Under the pieces are notes generated by a model. That model was not told the origin of the DNA and searched no databases. It saw only the letters and a program-made list of their open reading frames with translations. From Doryteuthis pealeii (lineage: Eukaryota; Mollusca; Cephalopoda; Myopsida; Loliginidae): a stretch of DNA of 64,000 nucleotides. Of this stretch, positions 37,015 through 47,763 are shown piece after piece. Every line of letters begins with the position of its first letter. Within the stretch, counting starts at the first letter, position 1. The stretch lies in the NCBI GenBank assembly GCA_023376005.1, contig CM042143.1:80187991-80251990 (forward strand), in the 5' to 3' direction. The translations under genes and the position numbers were made by a program.

Positions 37015-37434
37015 TTCCCTATTGGTCATTGCTCTTTGGTAAGTCCTCCGTACAAACATCCAGTGTCTGCACAGAAACTGAAGAATGTTATTTTTGCTGG
37101 CTGGTAACACTGGTGTATCCATGTTGTAAGTGTCCATTAAAAGAAATATCGCTTATGGTTTGTTCTTACTTCCCCAGCAGTGACTCAGCATAATCATGCT
37201 TATCTTACTTGCTATCAGTGTTTGAGATGGGAGGTAACGTGGGTGTCGCACAGATGCTGTTTTGTAGAATGTTGCTTCAAAATTTTTAAAGCAACATGTA
37301 TCATCCTCTCGTGTTGTTTCCATATAGCTTTTTCTCCATCATTTCCTTTAATTCTTTCGATTGTTCAAACTCTAAGTTTGTTTGAAGGAAAACACCAGAT
37401 ACCTCGGTCATGTTGTAACAATGCTAGAGAATGA
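37015..37434 (-). pseudogene. Retroelement-like coding relic, copy 2
   Basis: On the minus strand, TGTGCAGACACTGGATGT reads CADTGC, followed after a frameshift by EDLPKSNDQ. The same layout is found in copy 1 (22980-23350), and matching DNA words include CTTACTTCCCCAG/CTTACTTTCCCAG and GCTGTTTTGTAGA/TTGTTTTGTAGA. Assignment to the C-terminal end of a LINE-like ORF2 is inferred. Stops are frequent. Confidence 0.4.
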
Positions 37435-37441
37435 TTGAATG

Positions 37442-37443
37442 CT

Positions 37444-37483
<40 letters not shown>

Positions 37484-37487
37484 TAGT
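37442..37487. repeat. (TA)n microsatellite
   Basis: TA run with two TAATATA interruptions. Confidence 0.9.
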
Positions 37488-39755
37488 GGTTGTGTGAAGT
37501 GGGTGGTGCCTGGCAAATGCCCCATACTGTATGCATTATACCACTGTTCGCGTCACATATAGAGGCTTTATATAAGTTCTTCATGAATCTAATTTATTCT
37601 GAAGCAAGTTTGTATCTAGACTGATGACGTTTAGACACTTCCCTCTTGACTTCCTATCACGAACCTATTGTGCGTCTTTGAAGTGTGTTTGCTATAATTT
37701 GTTGCTCTCTTTTTTTATTTCCTTACTGTAACCAGCCATCCACTTCTCTAAAACCAACAAAAAAAGAAAGAAAAGTGTTGAAAGAAATTATCTGTATAGA
37801 ATATCTATAAAGTATCTCTAGATTAAAGCCAACAATATGTGTGATATTGGTGTAATAGATAGTTTGTATGGCACCGAATCTTCAGTTGTGATGCAGTATT
37901 AAAATCGGTTACCTATTCACACATCACAATGATGCTAGTATATAACGTCCCTTGAAGTAATAGCTCAATTGAATTTTTTTTCCTTGAATAATACATATTA
38001 GGTGATAGCGCTGCTTGTATGTCTCTCGCAAACCCCCTCATCCCAAACTACCCTTCAGGGTTTTTTATGTATTGTTTATTTGCTCCTATTTTCACCCATG
38101 CCATAAATAATGCTCAGAACAAAAATTAGCAAATGCGCATAAATTAGTGATGCTCTTACTAATTAATCTCAAGAGTTATAACAGTAATACTCTTTTGTTC
38201 TTTTGAATTTCTCTCCTCATTGTCTTCTCCTTATATCCTTTTCTTAACTAAATGTTGAGTTTTTTGTAACTAAATAAATATACTTATTCTCCTTTACTTT
38301 TGTTTTGTTTCTTAAACATAAGTTTTTCTAATTAAAAGGAAAATTTCTTTCTTCTAAGGAACAAAAAATATTCCAGTTTTGACTTTTCCACGTTTCCCAT
38401 CACTATTCATACACGCTGATGCGGTATAGATTGAATATATAACAGGAATCTTAGATATATAGAATAGTTTATATATTATTTGTTTAAAATTGAAATTAAT
38501 ATGAGATCTAAAATTAATCAGCTATGATTTAATATGTTATAATATAAATATATTATGTTTACTCTATATTTATATATATACTGAGTGGAGATAAATAAGG
38601 TTAGTACTAAACACGGGTGAGTGTTTTATCAGTGAAATCTCTTATGTGTGTATTGTCTTCGACGTGCAATCACTGTTTCTAAGTCAATATATCATAGACC
38701 TTAATCTTCAGGAACATTGCCATACAGCATCCATAATTCTTACTTCCAATATTGATGATAGAAACACACTTCTCTTTTTAGAGTAATATCCATAACTATG
38801 CCCTATGATGGAATTAGTCTATACTATTTTCTCCCAACAAAATTATACGTCGTATGAATTTTAAACCTTCCTCATATACTTTATTGTAGAACATGTGAGG
38901 AGACGCGGCCATTAAATCCGACATTAATTGTAGGATAAATAGTAGACCCAAAAACGTATAGTGAGCAAAGCACCTAATTGTAAGTATGTATATGATATAT
39001 ATATATGCACCCTTTAGCTGTTGGACCATTGTAGCTATGTATATGCATATATATGTGTTGTGTATGTATTATGAATTATATATATATTATATGAGATGAA
39101 CAAGATGGAATGAAAACCAACCACACAATACTGTTAAAGAGAAACAATTATAACTAATCATAGCTGATATGATCAATATTTCAATTTTACAAAAAGACTT
39201 CTTCAGATCCTGTTTACTCCTTTGTTTGTGATCGGAGATAAGAGTAAAAAAATATATATACACACACATTTTAGTTAAGATAGCATGGACAGGAGTCAAC
39301 AGCACCCTGGTTATGACAGATTCTTGCCTATGCGATCTTTTAGACCCAAGCCTGCAATAGAATTAAATAATATTTATAGGAGCGAAAAAAAAGGTCAATG
39401 TTTTATTCACAGGAAAAAATTCTAATGCCTATTGTTTCAGGGCATTCAGTTGATGTGAGAGGCCGTTTTTCACCAAACTGAAGGCATTGTGCAACACAAA
39501 TCTTTACACCCGAATACCTATATTTTTATGCAAACTTTATGTAGATATCTATACAGATATATCAAAACACACCTTTTCATGTGGACAGAAATTGATAAAT
39601 AAAAAAAACTTTATTACACAAGAAACAATGTGAACAGAAAACTGAGGGTTCAGAAAAATTGGACAGGTTAAAGATTTGATGAGCAGAGGAAAATAGAAAC
39701 AAAAAGACTAAATTAAAGAAATAAGATCATATAAATGTTAAATGATCATTGCACA
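37488..39755. other. Unassigned AT-rich sequence
   Basis: Minus-strand open frames at 38814-39029 and 39087-39305 are short and unrecognised. No repeat family seen. Confidence 0.45.
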
Positions 39756-39762
39756 CTCAAGC

Positions 39763-39893
39763 ATATAATATAATATATATATATTATATATATATATATA
39801 TATATAAACATTTACATAGAAAGAGCATATACATTTCATACATATATACACATCAATAATTTATATATATATATATAAATACACAAATATACA
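39763..39893. repeat. TA/CA-rich microsatellite cluster
   Basis: TA runs at 39763-39806 and 39860-39878 with CACA and CATA words between. Confidence 0.85.
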
Positions 39894-40394
39894 CACATTA
39901 TATTATAGTATATTACGACATACTGTGCTAGAAACTTAATACTTTGCTCATTACTTTTTAAGCTTGTCTATTCGATGTTTCCACATTATTAAAGTGAAGA
40001 AAAAAAAAAAAAAAATTCGATGACAGTATTTTTGTTATGAAAATCTTGTTGCTCTCTAAAAGACTTGCCATAACTTCAAATTTTTTAAAAAAAAAGTCGA
40101 ACATACAATGAAAGGGTCATTAAAAAAATCTTGACTTTTTGGAGGAAATTTTCTGCACTTAAAAGGAAAGGAGTGACAGACACATTTATTTGAATTTCCA
40201 TATAAAAAAAAACAAGTTAAAAGAATAAACTACTTAAAAAATATAAGAAGGATGATTCGCTCAATGTGTTAGATTATCACTAGTGACTTGCTTCAATAAA
40301 GGTTTCTGTATATGATAATGGTGAAATATAGTAGAGTTAATCCTTATAGGTCATACACATTGAAGGTGCTCAAAGTGCTTTGGTTGTATGTAAT

Positions 40395-40670
40395 GACTAT
40401 CTTTGTAGTAAATGGACCTGGCCACCACTGAGGTTCAATCCTGGACAGGCTTTTTTTCATTTCTCATTGCCACTTTAACCTAAGAAAGGTATGAATCCAA
40501 CATATCTCCTTCCAGTTATGGGTAAAGTAGTAGAGCAGACTGGCTCGTTTTAACATGATATAGGCAACTTGTTAGGAGAGAAAACTCTGAATTCAAACCT
40601 ATTCAAACTCCATTAAAAAATGACATTGTGTCATATCCTGTGCTATATGGAGGGCTAGATATATAAGCTA
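40395..40670 (+). repeat. SINE-B, near full length, diverged
   Basis: Part of the tRNA-like head is visible (GAGGTTCAATCCTGGACAGG, B box), followed by TCCAGTTATGGGTAAAGTAG and GAATTCAAACCTATTCAAAC and a decayed end near GGAGGGCTAGATATA. Confidence 0.7.
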
Positions 40671-40706
40671 AGATAAAACATTATTGCAAACCGATTGAAT
40701 CTTTTC

Positions 40707-40790
40707 TTGTGTGTGTGTGTGTGTATGTTGTATTGTGTGTGTGGTGTATATATTATATATAGTATATATATATATTATATATACTAGTAC
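40707..40790. repeat. GT and TA microsatellite
   Basis: GTGTGT block at 40707-40743 followed by imperfect TA units. Confidence 0.85.
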
Positions 40791-41160
40791 AAATAAAAAA
40801 GATGTAAAAATAGATAAAACGAAAAGGAATATTATTTCCTCTCAGATTTTATTATCTTATGACAAGTAAGTAAAATCATTCAAATTCATTAAAGATTAAA
40901 AATATAAAAACAATTTGAAATGTAAACATTAAATATGTATTAAAATAAAACAACTATATATAATATATAATATCAGTCATGTATTTATTAAAACTTGTTT
41001 TAAAAAAACAATGGGAGCTATCTAATGTTGCATATTTCAAATTAGTTGTATTTATTCTATGTTTATACGTTTTTGGGTAATGTAATGGTAAGCAGTGACT
41101 TAATTTTTGTTCAGACAAAACCGGAAGCGAAATCTCCATTATTAATAGATATATATTATA
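40783..41160 (+). repeat. Dispersed element I, copy 1
   Basis: It matches 53718-54124 over its length: ATATACTAG near the start, TGTATTTATTAAAACTTGTT, TGTATTTATTCT and TCTCCATTATTAATAGA at the end. A 43-bp piece (40817-40859) recurs exactly at 42965-43007. Ends ATATATACTAG and (complement) ATATATCTATT are weakly inverted, so a MITE is possible. No coding capacity is seen. Confidence 0.6.
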
Positions 41161-41200
41161 CACACACAACAAGGTATGTCAGAAATATATTGAGTCATTT

Positions 41201-41626
41201 ATGATGGCTCAAGAACCAGTGACACAATCTCCACATAAACTTGGAAACATATTTAATAGGTCAACTCTGTGCATGTGTGACAGAGTTGACACTCTTTCTT
41301 GGTGGGTTACTCAACCAGCTGAAGATATCATTAGTGACCTTAGTAAGCATCACCTATATATTTCAGCTCTCACCACCTATACAATCCAGATTTGGTTGCA
41401 TGAAGCTATGCTTTGTCCTAACCTTCTCTTGAAAGAGAGAAGAATTCAGATTAAGGGGATGTATACAATCTCCTTTAATCCCATGGTGGTCCTGAAAAGA
41501 GACTTTGTAGAATGTTTCTTTATTTTTAGAGAATCTCCAGCAAATAAGTTCTTGACCAGTATTATCTTTCATTCGCTACTATCCTTGGCTGCGTTGCGTT
41601 GGATTTTTTCAATATTCAACCATTGA
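41201..41626 (+). other. Unassigned open frame, coding doubtful
   Basis: 141 codons from an ATG (MMAQEPVTQSPHKLGN...), with mixed composition, two Trp-containing stretches and a hydrophobic C-terminus. I recognise no family. It follows directly after element I and precedes SINE and family D fragments, so it is probably chance or relic. Confidence 0.2.
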
Positions 41627-41764
41627 TTATTTTATAGCTGAAAATGATTTTGTTTTGTTCATTTTCTGTTGGTATCAAAACATTTTTTAATTTTATTTTT
41701 TAACATATTTTTTTAAACTCCGATTTTTTAAACTCATTTTTTTAAAACTCATTTTAAAAATTTA

Positions 41765-42110
41765 TTAACCGCTAGATGAGACTCTAACAGTTGCTGAAGG
41801 CCTCACCATTAGAGGCAGTTTAGTATCATACCAGACACCCCTTTTTTGGAGTGGGTGGATGGTGGTGGTGTGGTGGGGAGGAGAGGCTATGTTATTCCCT
41901 TCCACAGGAGATTACAGCAAGTGTATTTATAAAGCCCTGCTGACAGGCTTTATACAATATGTGTGTTTGTAGTCTTTTTGTTTTATTCATTCTTCTTGTT
42001 GGGTATTCAGATCTTTTTTTAAAACTCATTTTTTAAAACGTTTTTTAAAATCTATTTAACCCTAGATGGAACTCCAACAGGTACAACACTCCGAGTCAGA
42101 GTGGACCTGG
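41765..42110 (-). repeat. Two family D fragments
   Basis: 41765-41850 has CGCTAGATGAGACTC, CCTCACCATTAGAGGCAGTT and TATCATACCAGACACCCCTT; 42055-42110 repeats CCCTAGATGGAACTCCAACAG. The two share their left part, as if the second were a later partial copy. Confidence 0.5.
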
Positions 42111-42230
42111 TTCTATCTGTTGGCTTTGATTATCACAAACAGACTCGTGTTATCACTTTCTATGACATTGATGAACAGATAAGTACACAATAGAACACAA
42201 AGGGACGTGAGTTTGAGTCTTAAAAATAAA

Positions 42231-42378
42231 AGTTAAGTAGGTTCGTTGGAGTGCCTATTGTCGGTATCAGCGGGCAATGAGTGAGTCTATCCCTTTCACT
42301 AGCGCTAGACCAGTGAAATTGTTGAGTTTAAAGTGGAGTGCCACACTTCAGCTCCCCACTTTTCCACCCAGATCCAAA
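42231..42378 (-). repeat. SINE-A, 3' fragment
   Basis: The plus strand has TATTGTCGGTATCAGCGG, CACTAGCGCTAGACCAG and GGAGTGCCACACTTCAGCTC, the complement of the SINE-A body. The head is missing. Confidence 0.7.
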
Positions 42379-42416
42379 AAAATGACCAAGTCTGTAAAAC
42401 ATTTTTTTTAAAAAGA

Positions 42417-42650
42417 CTTTATAGCTTAGTCAGTAGAGCATTCACCTTGGAACCAAGATTCCTTGGTTCGGATACCGGTCCTCGCCAACTCAAAGCATGA
42501 GTGACATAGGCGTAATCAGATCTCTGTGATAAAGGGCATCCGGGAGCTGACGAAGTTTGTGCTCTCCACCTCATAAAAACTATTTCCCTGGCCTTGCATA
42601 AGCGAAAAGGGGATAGGTCCCTCACTGATCCACGTACTTGACTTACTTTA
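42417..42650 (+). repeat. SINE-A, near full length
   Basis: Head TTATAGCTTAGTCAGTAGAGC and B box GGTTCGGATACC (with an extra G), body TGACGAAGTTTGTGCTCTCC. It faces away from the fragment at 42231-42378, only 38 nt apart. Confidence 0.75.
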
Positions 42651-42964
42651 AAAAATTTTTTTTTTTTTAGAATTAGCAAGACAAAATATTGATGAATTTA
42701 CAAAAAGTTTTTGAAAATTAGCAGGAATGCTGGAATATGTATACAAAGTCCACGAAGGGAGATTAAAAAGGACTAATGTACCATGCTCTAGATTGTTGGG
42801 GGTTATCTGATTCATTGGGGGGGGGATTTCTTCTTTCTTTTTCTTCTTTTTTTCTTTTTTTTTTTTTTTTAGATATTGATGCTGTGTACTTTTTTGGACT
42901 CTGACCTGAGTGTTGTGCTTGTATATGATGCAAAAGAACTTTGAAAACATTAAAGCAAATTCAA

Positions 42965-43007
42965 AAACGAAAAGGAATATTATTTCCTCTCAGATTTTAT
43001 TATCTTA
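42965..43007 (+). repeat. 43-bp exact repeat of part of element I
   Basis: Identical to 40817-40859 (AAACGAAAAGGAATATTATT...). Sequence on either side differs. An exact match suggests a recent copy. Confidence 0.8.
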
Positions 43008-43179
43008 ATGTACAATTTCCTTCATTCATTCTTCCCCCACAACCCACACCCTTTTGATTCACACCCATAAAAAAAATTAACTTCACGCCTCCTTTGACCA
43101 TAAACTTACACTCTCTTTTTAAGTAAATTTTTTAATAAATTTTCTCAATTTGTTTTAAAAGTATTTCTCTTCTAAGCAA

Positions 43180-44235
43180 CGAATTCCTCTCATTCTCTCT
43201 CCCCTTCCTTTCATCTCTCTCTCCCTTCCTTCTCATCTCTCTCTCCCTTCCTCTTCATCTCTCTCTCCACTTCCTCTCATCTCTCTCCCTCTCTCTTCCT
43301 CTCATCTCTCTCTGCCTTCCTCTCATCTCTCTCTATCGCTTCGCCTCTCTCTCCTTTCTTATTCTTTCTCTCTCTTCCTTCTTTCTTTGCCTCTTCTCCT
43401 ATTTCTTTGCCTCTCTCTTCTTTCTTCATCTCGTTCCCTCCTTCTTTCTTCATCTTTCTCTCCTTCTTCTTCATCTTCTCTCCTTCTTTCTTCATCTCTC
43501 TCTCTCTCTCCTTCTTTTCCTTCCACCTCTCTCCTCTCTCTCTTCATCTCTCTCAATTCTTCTTCACCTCTCTCTCTCTCTCCTGTTCTTTCTTATCACC
43601 TGCTTCTCTGCTTCTCTCTCTCCTTCCTTTCTTCACTTCTCTCTCTCTCTCCTTCTTTCTTCACCTCTCTCTCTCTCTCTCTTCTCTCTCTCCTTGCTTT
43701 CTTCACCTTCCTCTATAATAATACTCGATCTCTCCTTCTTTTCTTCTAACCTCTCTCTCTCTCTTCCTCCTTCTTTCTTACACCTCTCTCGTCCTCTCCT
43801 TCCTTCTCCATTCTTTGCTTCACCCTCCTCTCTCTCTTCTCTCCTTCTTTTCTTCACCTCTCTCTCTCTCTCTCCTTCTTCTTCACCTCTCTCTCTCTGC
43901 TCTCTCTCTCTCCTTCTTTCTTCACCTCTCTCTCTCTCCTTCTCTTCTTCACCTCCTTCTCTCTCTCCTTCTTTCTTCACCTCTCTCTCCTTCCTTTCTT
44001 TCTTCACCTCTCTCTTCTCTCCTTCTTTTTTCACCTCTCTCTCTCTCTTCACCTCTCTCTCTCTCTCTCCTTCTTTCTTCACCTCTCTCTTCTCTCTCAT
44101 CCTTTCTTTCTTCACCTTTCTCTCTCTCTCTCTCTCTTCCTTTCTTCACCTCTCTTCTTCTCTACTCTCTCTTCTCTTTCTTTCACCTCTCTCTCTCTCC
44201 TCCTTTTTCACCTCTCTTTCTCTCTCTCTTTTATC
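43180..44235 (-). repeat. CT-rich minisatellite
   Basis: Pyrimidine tract of about 1 kb with units CTCTCTCTCCTTCTTTCTTCAC of about 26-32 bp. Its reverse complement is the GA minisatellite unit at 29187-29690. Open frames of up to 185 codons in both strands are repeat translations. Confidence 0.9.
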
Positions 44236-45100
44236 TGCATTGGAATTTTAATGCTTGTGCCGGTGCCATTCTTCATATTCCTTCCATCAATCTTATGGCA
44301 ACAAGAATTCCCATTTGATGATGCCATCGCATTTCTCAATTCTTTAAAGTCTTTTAATGAAGCTGTTTGGTTAGAAGGGGAAATATTCTGCTTCCAGAGT
44401 TAATATTGGATTTTTACCATTGGCCATTTCTTTGTAATTTTCAGGTTTCATTTGTTTTAAACCTTTTTTTTTTACAAGATTATTATTTGGGTTTTTTAAA
44501 ATATCAATTTTTCTTCTTTTTTTCCCTCCTCCCTTTGTAAAGATTTAGGTTTTCTTTAATGTTCTTCTACTTTATTTTTTATTTTTTTTTTAAATTTTTT
44601 AATTTTGCAAGTTTTATATCAATATTATTCACTTTTGGTAAAAAGTAAAGTCAACAAATTCATTTCTTATTGCTCTGTTGAAATTTAGGCAGACAATAAA
44701 TAGCTGAGCATTAGAAAAAAGCCTTTAATCACAAAACGAATTTCTAAGCTAAAGGAATTCTCTCCCCACTCCCCACCAAAATATCGATAGAAATGGATCC
44801 TTTAAACTCTAATAAAACTTGGAAACTAACCCCCCTACATACACACACACCACATGCACACCTTCAAAACTGTGGATTTGATTATTGTATGTCTGTCTTT
44901 TAGACATAGATGCTGCAAAAGAACAAGAAAGCTTAGTCCCAGAGTCCAACCTCCCTTTAATTCACATAAATGAAGATCAGAGTAGTCCAACAACAGCATG
45001 GCATTGACCCACAGATATGGCTGGGGATTTGACAGTGCCCATGCATATGCACTTGAAAATCCCTTAGTTATTATCTACGTTATTGGACTATTGTCCTCAT
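44236..45100. other. Unassigned AT-rich sequence
   Basis: No gene or repeat family recognised; T runs at 44464 and 44585. Confidence 0.5.
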
Positions 45101-45104
45101 CTTC

Positions 45105-45330
45105 ATTGTTATCTTTACAACTTTCGGCCGATATGCCCTCTGGCCTTCTTCAGATATTTCTTTAGACTAGGAAGACTTTCTTGTCTAATCGGGAACCTTC
45201 TTCTTTTCGGTAATCGGGAGCCATCACGGAACTTTATTCAATCCATAAGGGTATCCTGTTCTCATTCTGCTAACCATAGCTGGTAGGGTCATTAAGCTGT
45301 GTTAATTATTTATTCTATGTTACTGCTGCC
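45105..45330 (-). repeat. Dispersed repeat J with hammerhead-core lookalike
   Basis: The minus strand contains CTGAAGA (45147-45153), one extra A, GGCC...GGCC and GAAA (45122-45125), the order of a hammerhead core. Stem I partners do not pair, so I treat it as a decayed or false motif. It shares sequence with 18645-18840. Confidence 0.5.
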
Positions 45331-45902
45331 TTGATCAGGATGAAACCTGCAATATAGAGAAATCACTTAGAACTGTCTTACCTAACTACCTTATCCACTA
45401 GGCCATGTGTCCAATTGAAAATCCTTGTTAAAACTAACCATAAGTCAGAATTGCTCTTGGGGAGATGTAGTGAATAAAAAAAAAAATCACTGGCCTTTAT
45501 GCTAGAATGAATGTGTGTATCATGTTCATGATTCTTATTCATGTTTTGCTCTTTGGACATAATGGGGGGATGCACCCCTCACCCCCCCAAAAAAAAAAAA
45601 AAAAAAATGAGCAAAAAAATAAACCAAGGTCACCTGATTCTGAGGTTCTGATCTTAAGCATCTCCTCCTTATATACACACAAAGGAAGATTGGAGTAGTT
45701 ACATTTTTTTATTATGGAAACAGTCCAGTTTTTGTATTTGCCTACTTTTATATATATAAGTTTCCGCATAAACTGAATATATATTGTAAACCATTCACAA
45801 ATAACTAAAAAATCTAAAAACCATTAAAAAAGTTTAATTTTCTTTAGGACTACCAATGAAAATTCTGAATTTTTAATAATATATATAAAACTAAAAGGAA
45901 AT

Positions 45903-46095
45903 GGCTTGCATTCAAATCAGTGAAAGCACTGATTTCCACTAGATCACAAAGTTAAGTAGAGATGAGTATGTTCAATACTTAATCAGGTGACCACTTAAGC
46001 AACAATAGGTACTGTAAGCAACCTCATATCAAAATAACTTGATTCAGCATTAAAAACACCAAAGAGGGTTGATATGTTAAAAAATAACAACAAAC
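45903..46095 (+). repeat. SINE-5S, copy 3
   Basis: AGTGAAAGCACTGATTTCCA, GATCACAAAGTTAAGTAGAG and CAGGTGACCACTTAAGCAA give the 5S head; the body ATTCAGCATTAAAAACACC and GGGTTGATATG and an AAC-rich tail follow. The head-to-tail layout is the same as copy 1. Confidence 0.75.
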
Positions 46096-46270
46096 AAACA
46101 TAAGAATATACAAGTGTTTAAGATAAATAAGGTTTGCTTTTATTAGAGTAATTTACTTAAATTGCTTAGAGATTAAACAATTTCCAGTTCAGTTTACAAC
46201 TGAATAATGAATTTGTGGAGTCGTTTTTCGCACTGAACATAATTTTCTTTAACTATTCAATTTTTTTATG

Positions 46271-46545
46271 TATATACTTACCAACCTCTCCACAACGAGC
46301 AGGATGTGAGACAAGGGAAATTTCTTAAGTGGAGTATAATAGGTTTGAATTCAGTTTTCCTTCTCCTAGACTGGTTGTCCAACCAATGTTAAAGAGACCA
46401 GTGTGTTTTACTATTTAACATAAGCTGAGGGAAAATTGTTGGATTCATACCTTTACCAAAGGGTATTAGCTATATGTGAATTGCAAACAGCCTTGTGCAG
46501 GATTTGAACTCGTCTCGCCATGTCCATTTTCAACAAGTAGGAAAT
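46271..46545 (-). repeat. SINE-B, near full length
   Basis: The plus strand starts at the 3' end TACTTACCAACCTCTCC and ends in the head at GGATTTGAACTCGTCTCGCC. The A-box side is truncated around 46540. Confidence 0.8.
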
Positions 46546-46603
46546 GCTCATTAGAATCCTTCTTCCTAAATAGAAGCATCAATATAATCAATTAGTTCAT
46601 GGG

Positions 46604-46622
46604 TTATATATATATATATATA
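46604..46622. repeat. (TA)n microsatellite
   Basis: About 10 TA units between two SINE-B copies of opposite orientation. Confidence 0.9.
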
Positions 46623-46628
46623 TTAATA

Positions 46629-46820
46629 AGCAGTTTTCATTTCACATAGCGTTAATACCATTGGGAAAGGTATGAATCAACTAATCTCCCTCCAGCTATG
46701 GGCTCTTCAACCTTCGTTAGGCAACCAGCCTAGCAGAAGGAAAACTCTGAATTCAAACCTGTTAAACTCTACTTTAGAAATTGACCTTGTGTCACATCCT
46801 GCTTGTGCGGAGGGGTTTTT
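46629..46820 (+). repeat. SINE-B with internal deletion
   Basis: It starts in TTTCATTTCACATAGCG; CCAGCTATGGGCTCTTCAACC joins two body parts that are about 35 nt apart in other copies. It ends GTGCGGAGGGGTTTTTATAC and a TA array. Confidence 0.75.
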
Positions 46821-46830
46821 ATACACAGAG

Positions 46831-46831
<1 letters not shown>

Positions 46832-46882
<51 letters not shown>

Positions 46883-46896
46883 GTGTGTGTGTGTGT
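46832..46896. repeat. (TA)n(GT)n microsatellite
   Basis: TA run of about 24 units with one TG, then seven GT units. It forms the tail of the SINE-B copy on its left. Confidence 0.95.
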
Positions 46897-47227
46897 AATT
46901 AGGGTTGCTTTTTGCTGGGTTGGGGGAATCTGGTTATCTATTAATATTGTTAAAACCTTTAAAGCTGGACCTCTGGATTTTAGGATTTTTTTATTGTTTT
47001 ATTTTTCTTGTTCTTCACTTTGATTATAATTTACTTTCTTGTGATGTGCAAACAAAGCTGTAAGTAAGTTAACAGCCAACCTTCTTTATCAAATATTTGT
47101 TCTGTTTCTGCATCTGTTGCTTAGCAACAAAACAGTGTTCAGAGAGTTGGCATTATCAAATAGATTATGGCCTCCCCATAGGAAGACAGAACAACATCTA
47201 ACTTCATATAGACATTCAAACAATCAC

Positions 47228-47355
47228 ACCACACACACACACACACAACACACACACATGCCTATCCATATATAAAATAATGTATGTTTCTTTCTCTCTC
47301 TCTCTCTCTCTTTATATATATATTATATATATATATATATATATAATATATATAT
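47228..47355. repeat. CA, CT and TA microsatellites
   Basis: (CA)n at 47228-47258, (CT)n at 47292-47312 and (TA)n at 47314-47355. Confidence 0.9.
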
Positions 47356-47417
47356 GGCGGCCTTACATACATACAGATGTGTGTATTAAACAGTTAAAAT
47401 CCCTTCTCATTCTGTAG

Positions 47418-47492
47418 GTGATGATAGCCGAGCAGTTAAGCTGTCTGAGTGATGCTGAAATCGATCGGGTTTCTATTCCGGCTGTAGGTAGC
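47418..47492 (+). repeat. tRNA-like head of a hammerhead-bearing SINE
   Basis: TAGCCGAGCAGTTAAG (from 47425) fits a pol III A box and recalls tRNA-Leu, and GGGTTTCTATTCC (47467-47479) fits a B box. The two are at normal tRNA spacing, but the cloverleaf is not complete. The hammerhead motif begins 27 nt after the B box. Confidence 0.6.
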
Positions 47493-47506
47493 TTACAAAT
47501 GTCTAG

Positions 47507-47549
47507 CCACACTGAAGAGATGTGATACATCGAAACACGGTATCTGTGG
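47507..47549 (+). ncRNA. Type I hammerhead-ribozyme-like motif, copy 2
   Basis: Stem I CCACA (47507-47511) with TGTGG (47545-47549), a perfect 5 bp. Core CTGAAGA (47512-47518), stem II GATGT-GAT-ACATC (47519-47531; 5 bp) and GAAA (47532-47535). The last A of GAAA pairs with T47543, and cleavage would follow C47544. Stem III CAC/GTA has one C-A mismatch next to the core. Known small type I hammerheads also have very short stem III and act as dimers. It is followed by AT and GT repeats. Activity is inferred from structure only. Confidence 0.65.
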
Positions 47550-47553
47550 ATGA

Positions 47554-47582
47554 CATATATATATATATATGTGTGTGTGTGT
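47554..47582. repeat. (AT)n(GT)n microsatellite
   Basis: It begins 4 nt after the 3' strand of hammerhead stem I and so forms the end of that element. Confidence 0.95.
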
Positions 47583-47707
47583 GATACTAATAGTAGGAAT
47601 ATGCATTTAAGTATATTTGAATATCTTTATACAGAAAGTGAATTAAAATGATAAACAATTAATGGTTTAACCCTAATCTACTAGAAATAATGTCCTGTAC
47701 TTTGCAG

Positions 47708-47726
47708 TGTATATATATATAATATA

Positions 47727-47759
<33 letters not shown>

Positions 47760-47760
47760 C
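47708..47760. repeat. (TA)n microsatellite
   Basis: TA units with TAATATA interruptions, directly left of the inverted repeat at 47764. Confidence 0.9.
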
Positions 47761-47763
47761 ATA

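Noticed and set aside
43633..44318. Several 100-185 codon frames on both strands
   Set aside because: CT/GA repeats without stop codons; the residues are only Ser/Leu/Phe/Pro on one strand and Arg/Glu/Lys on the other.
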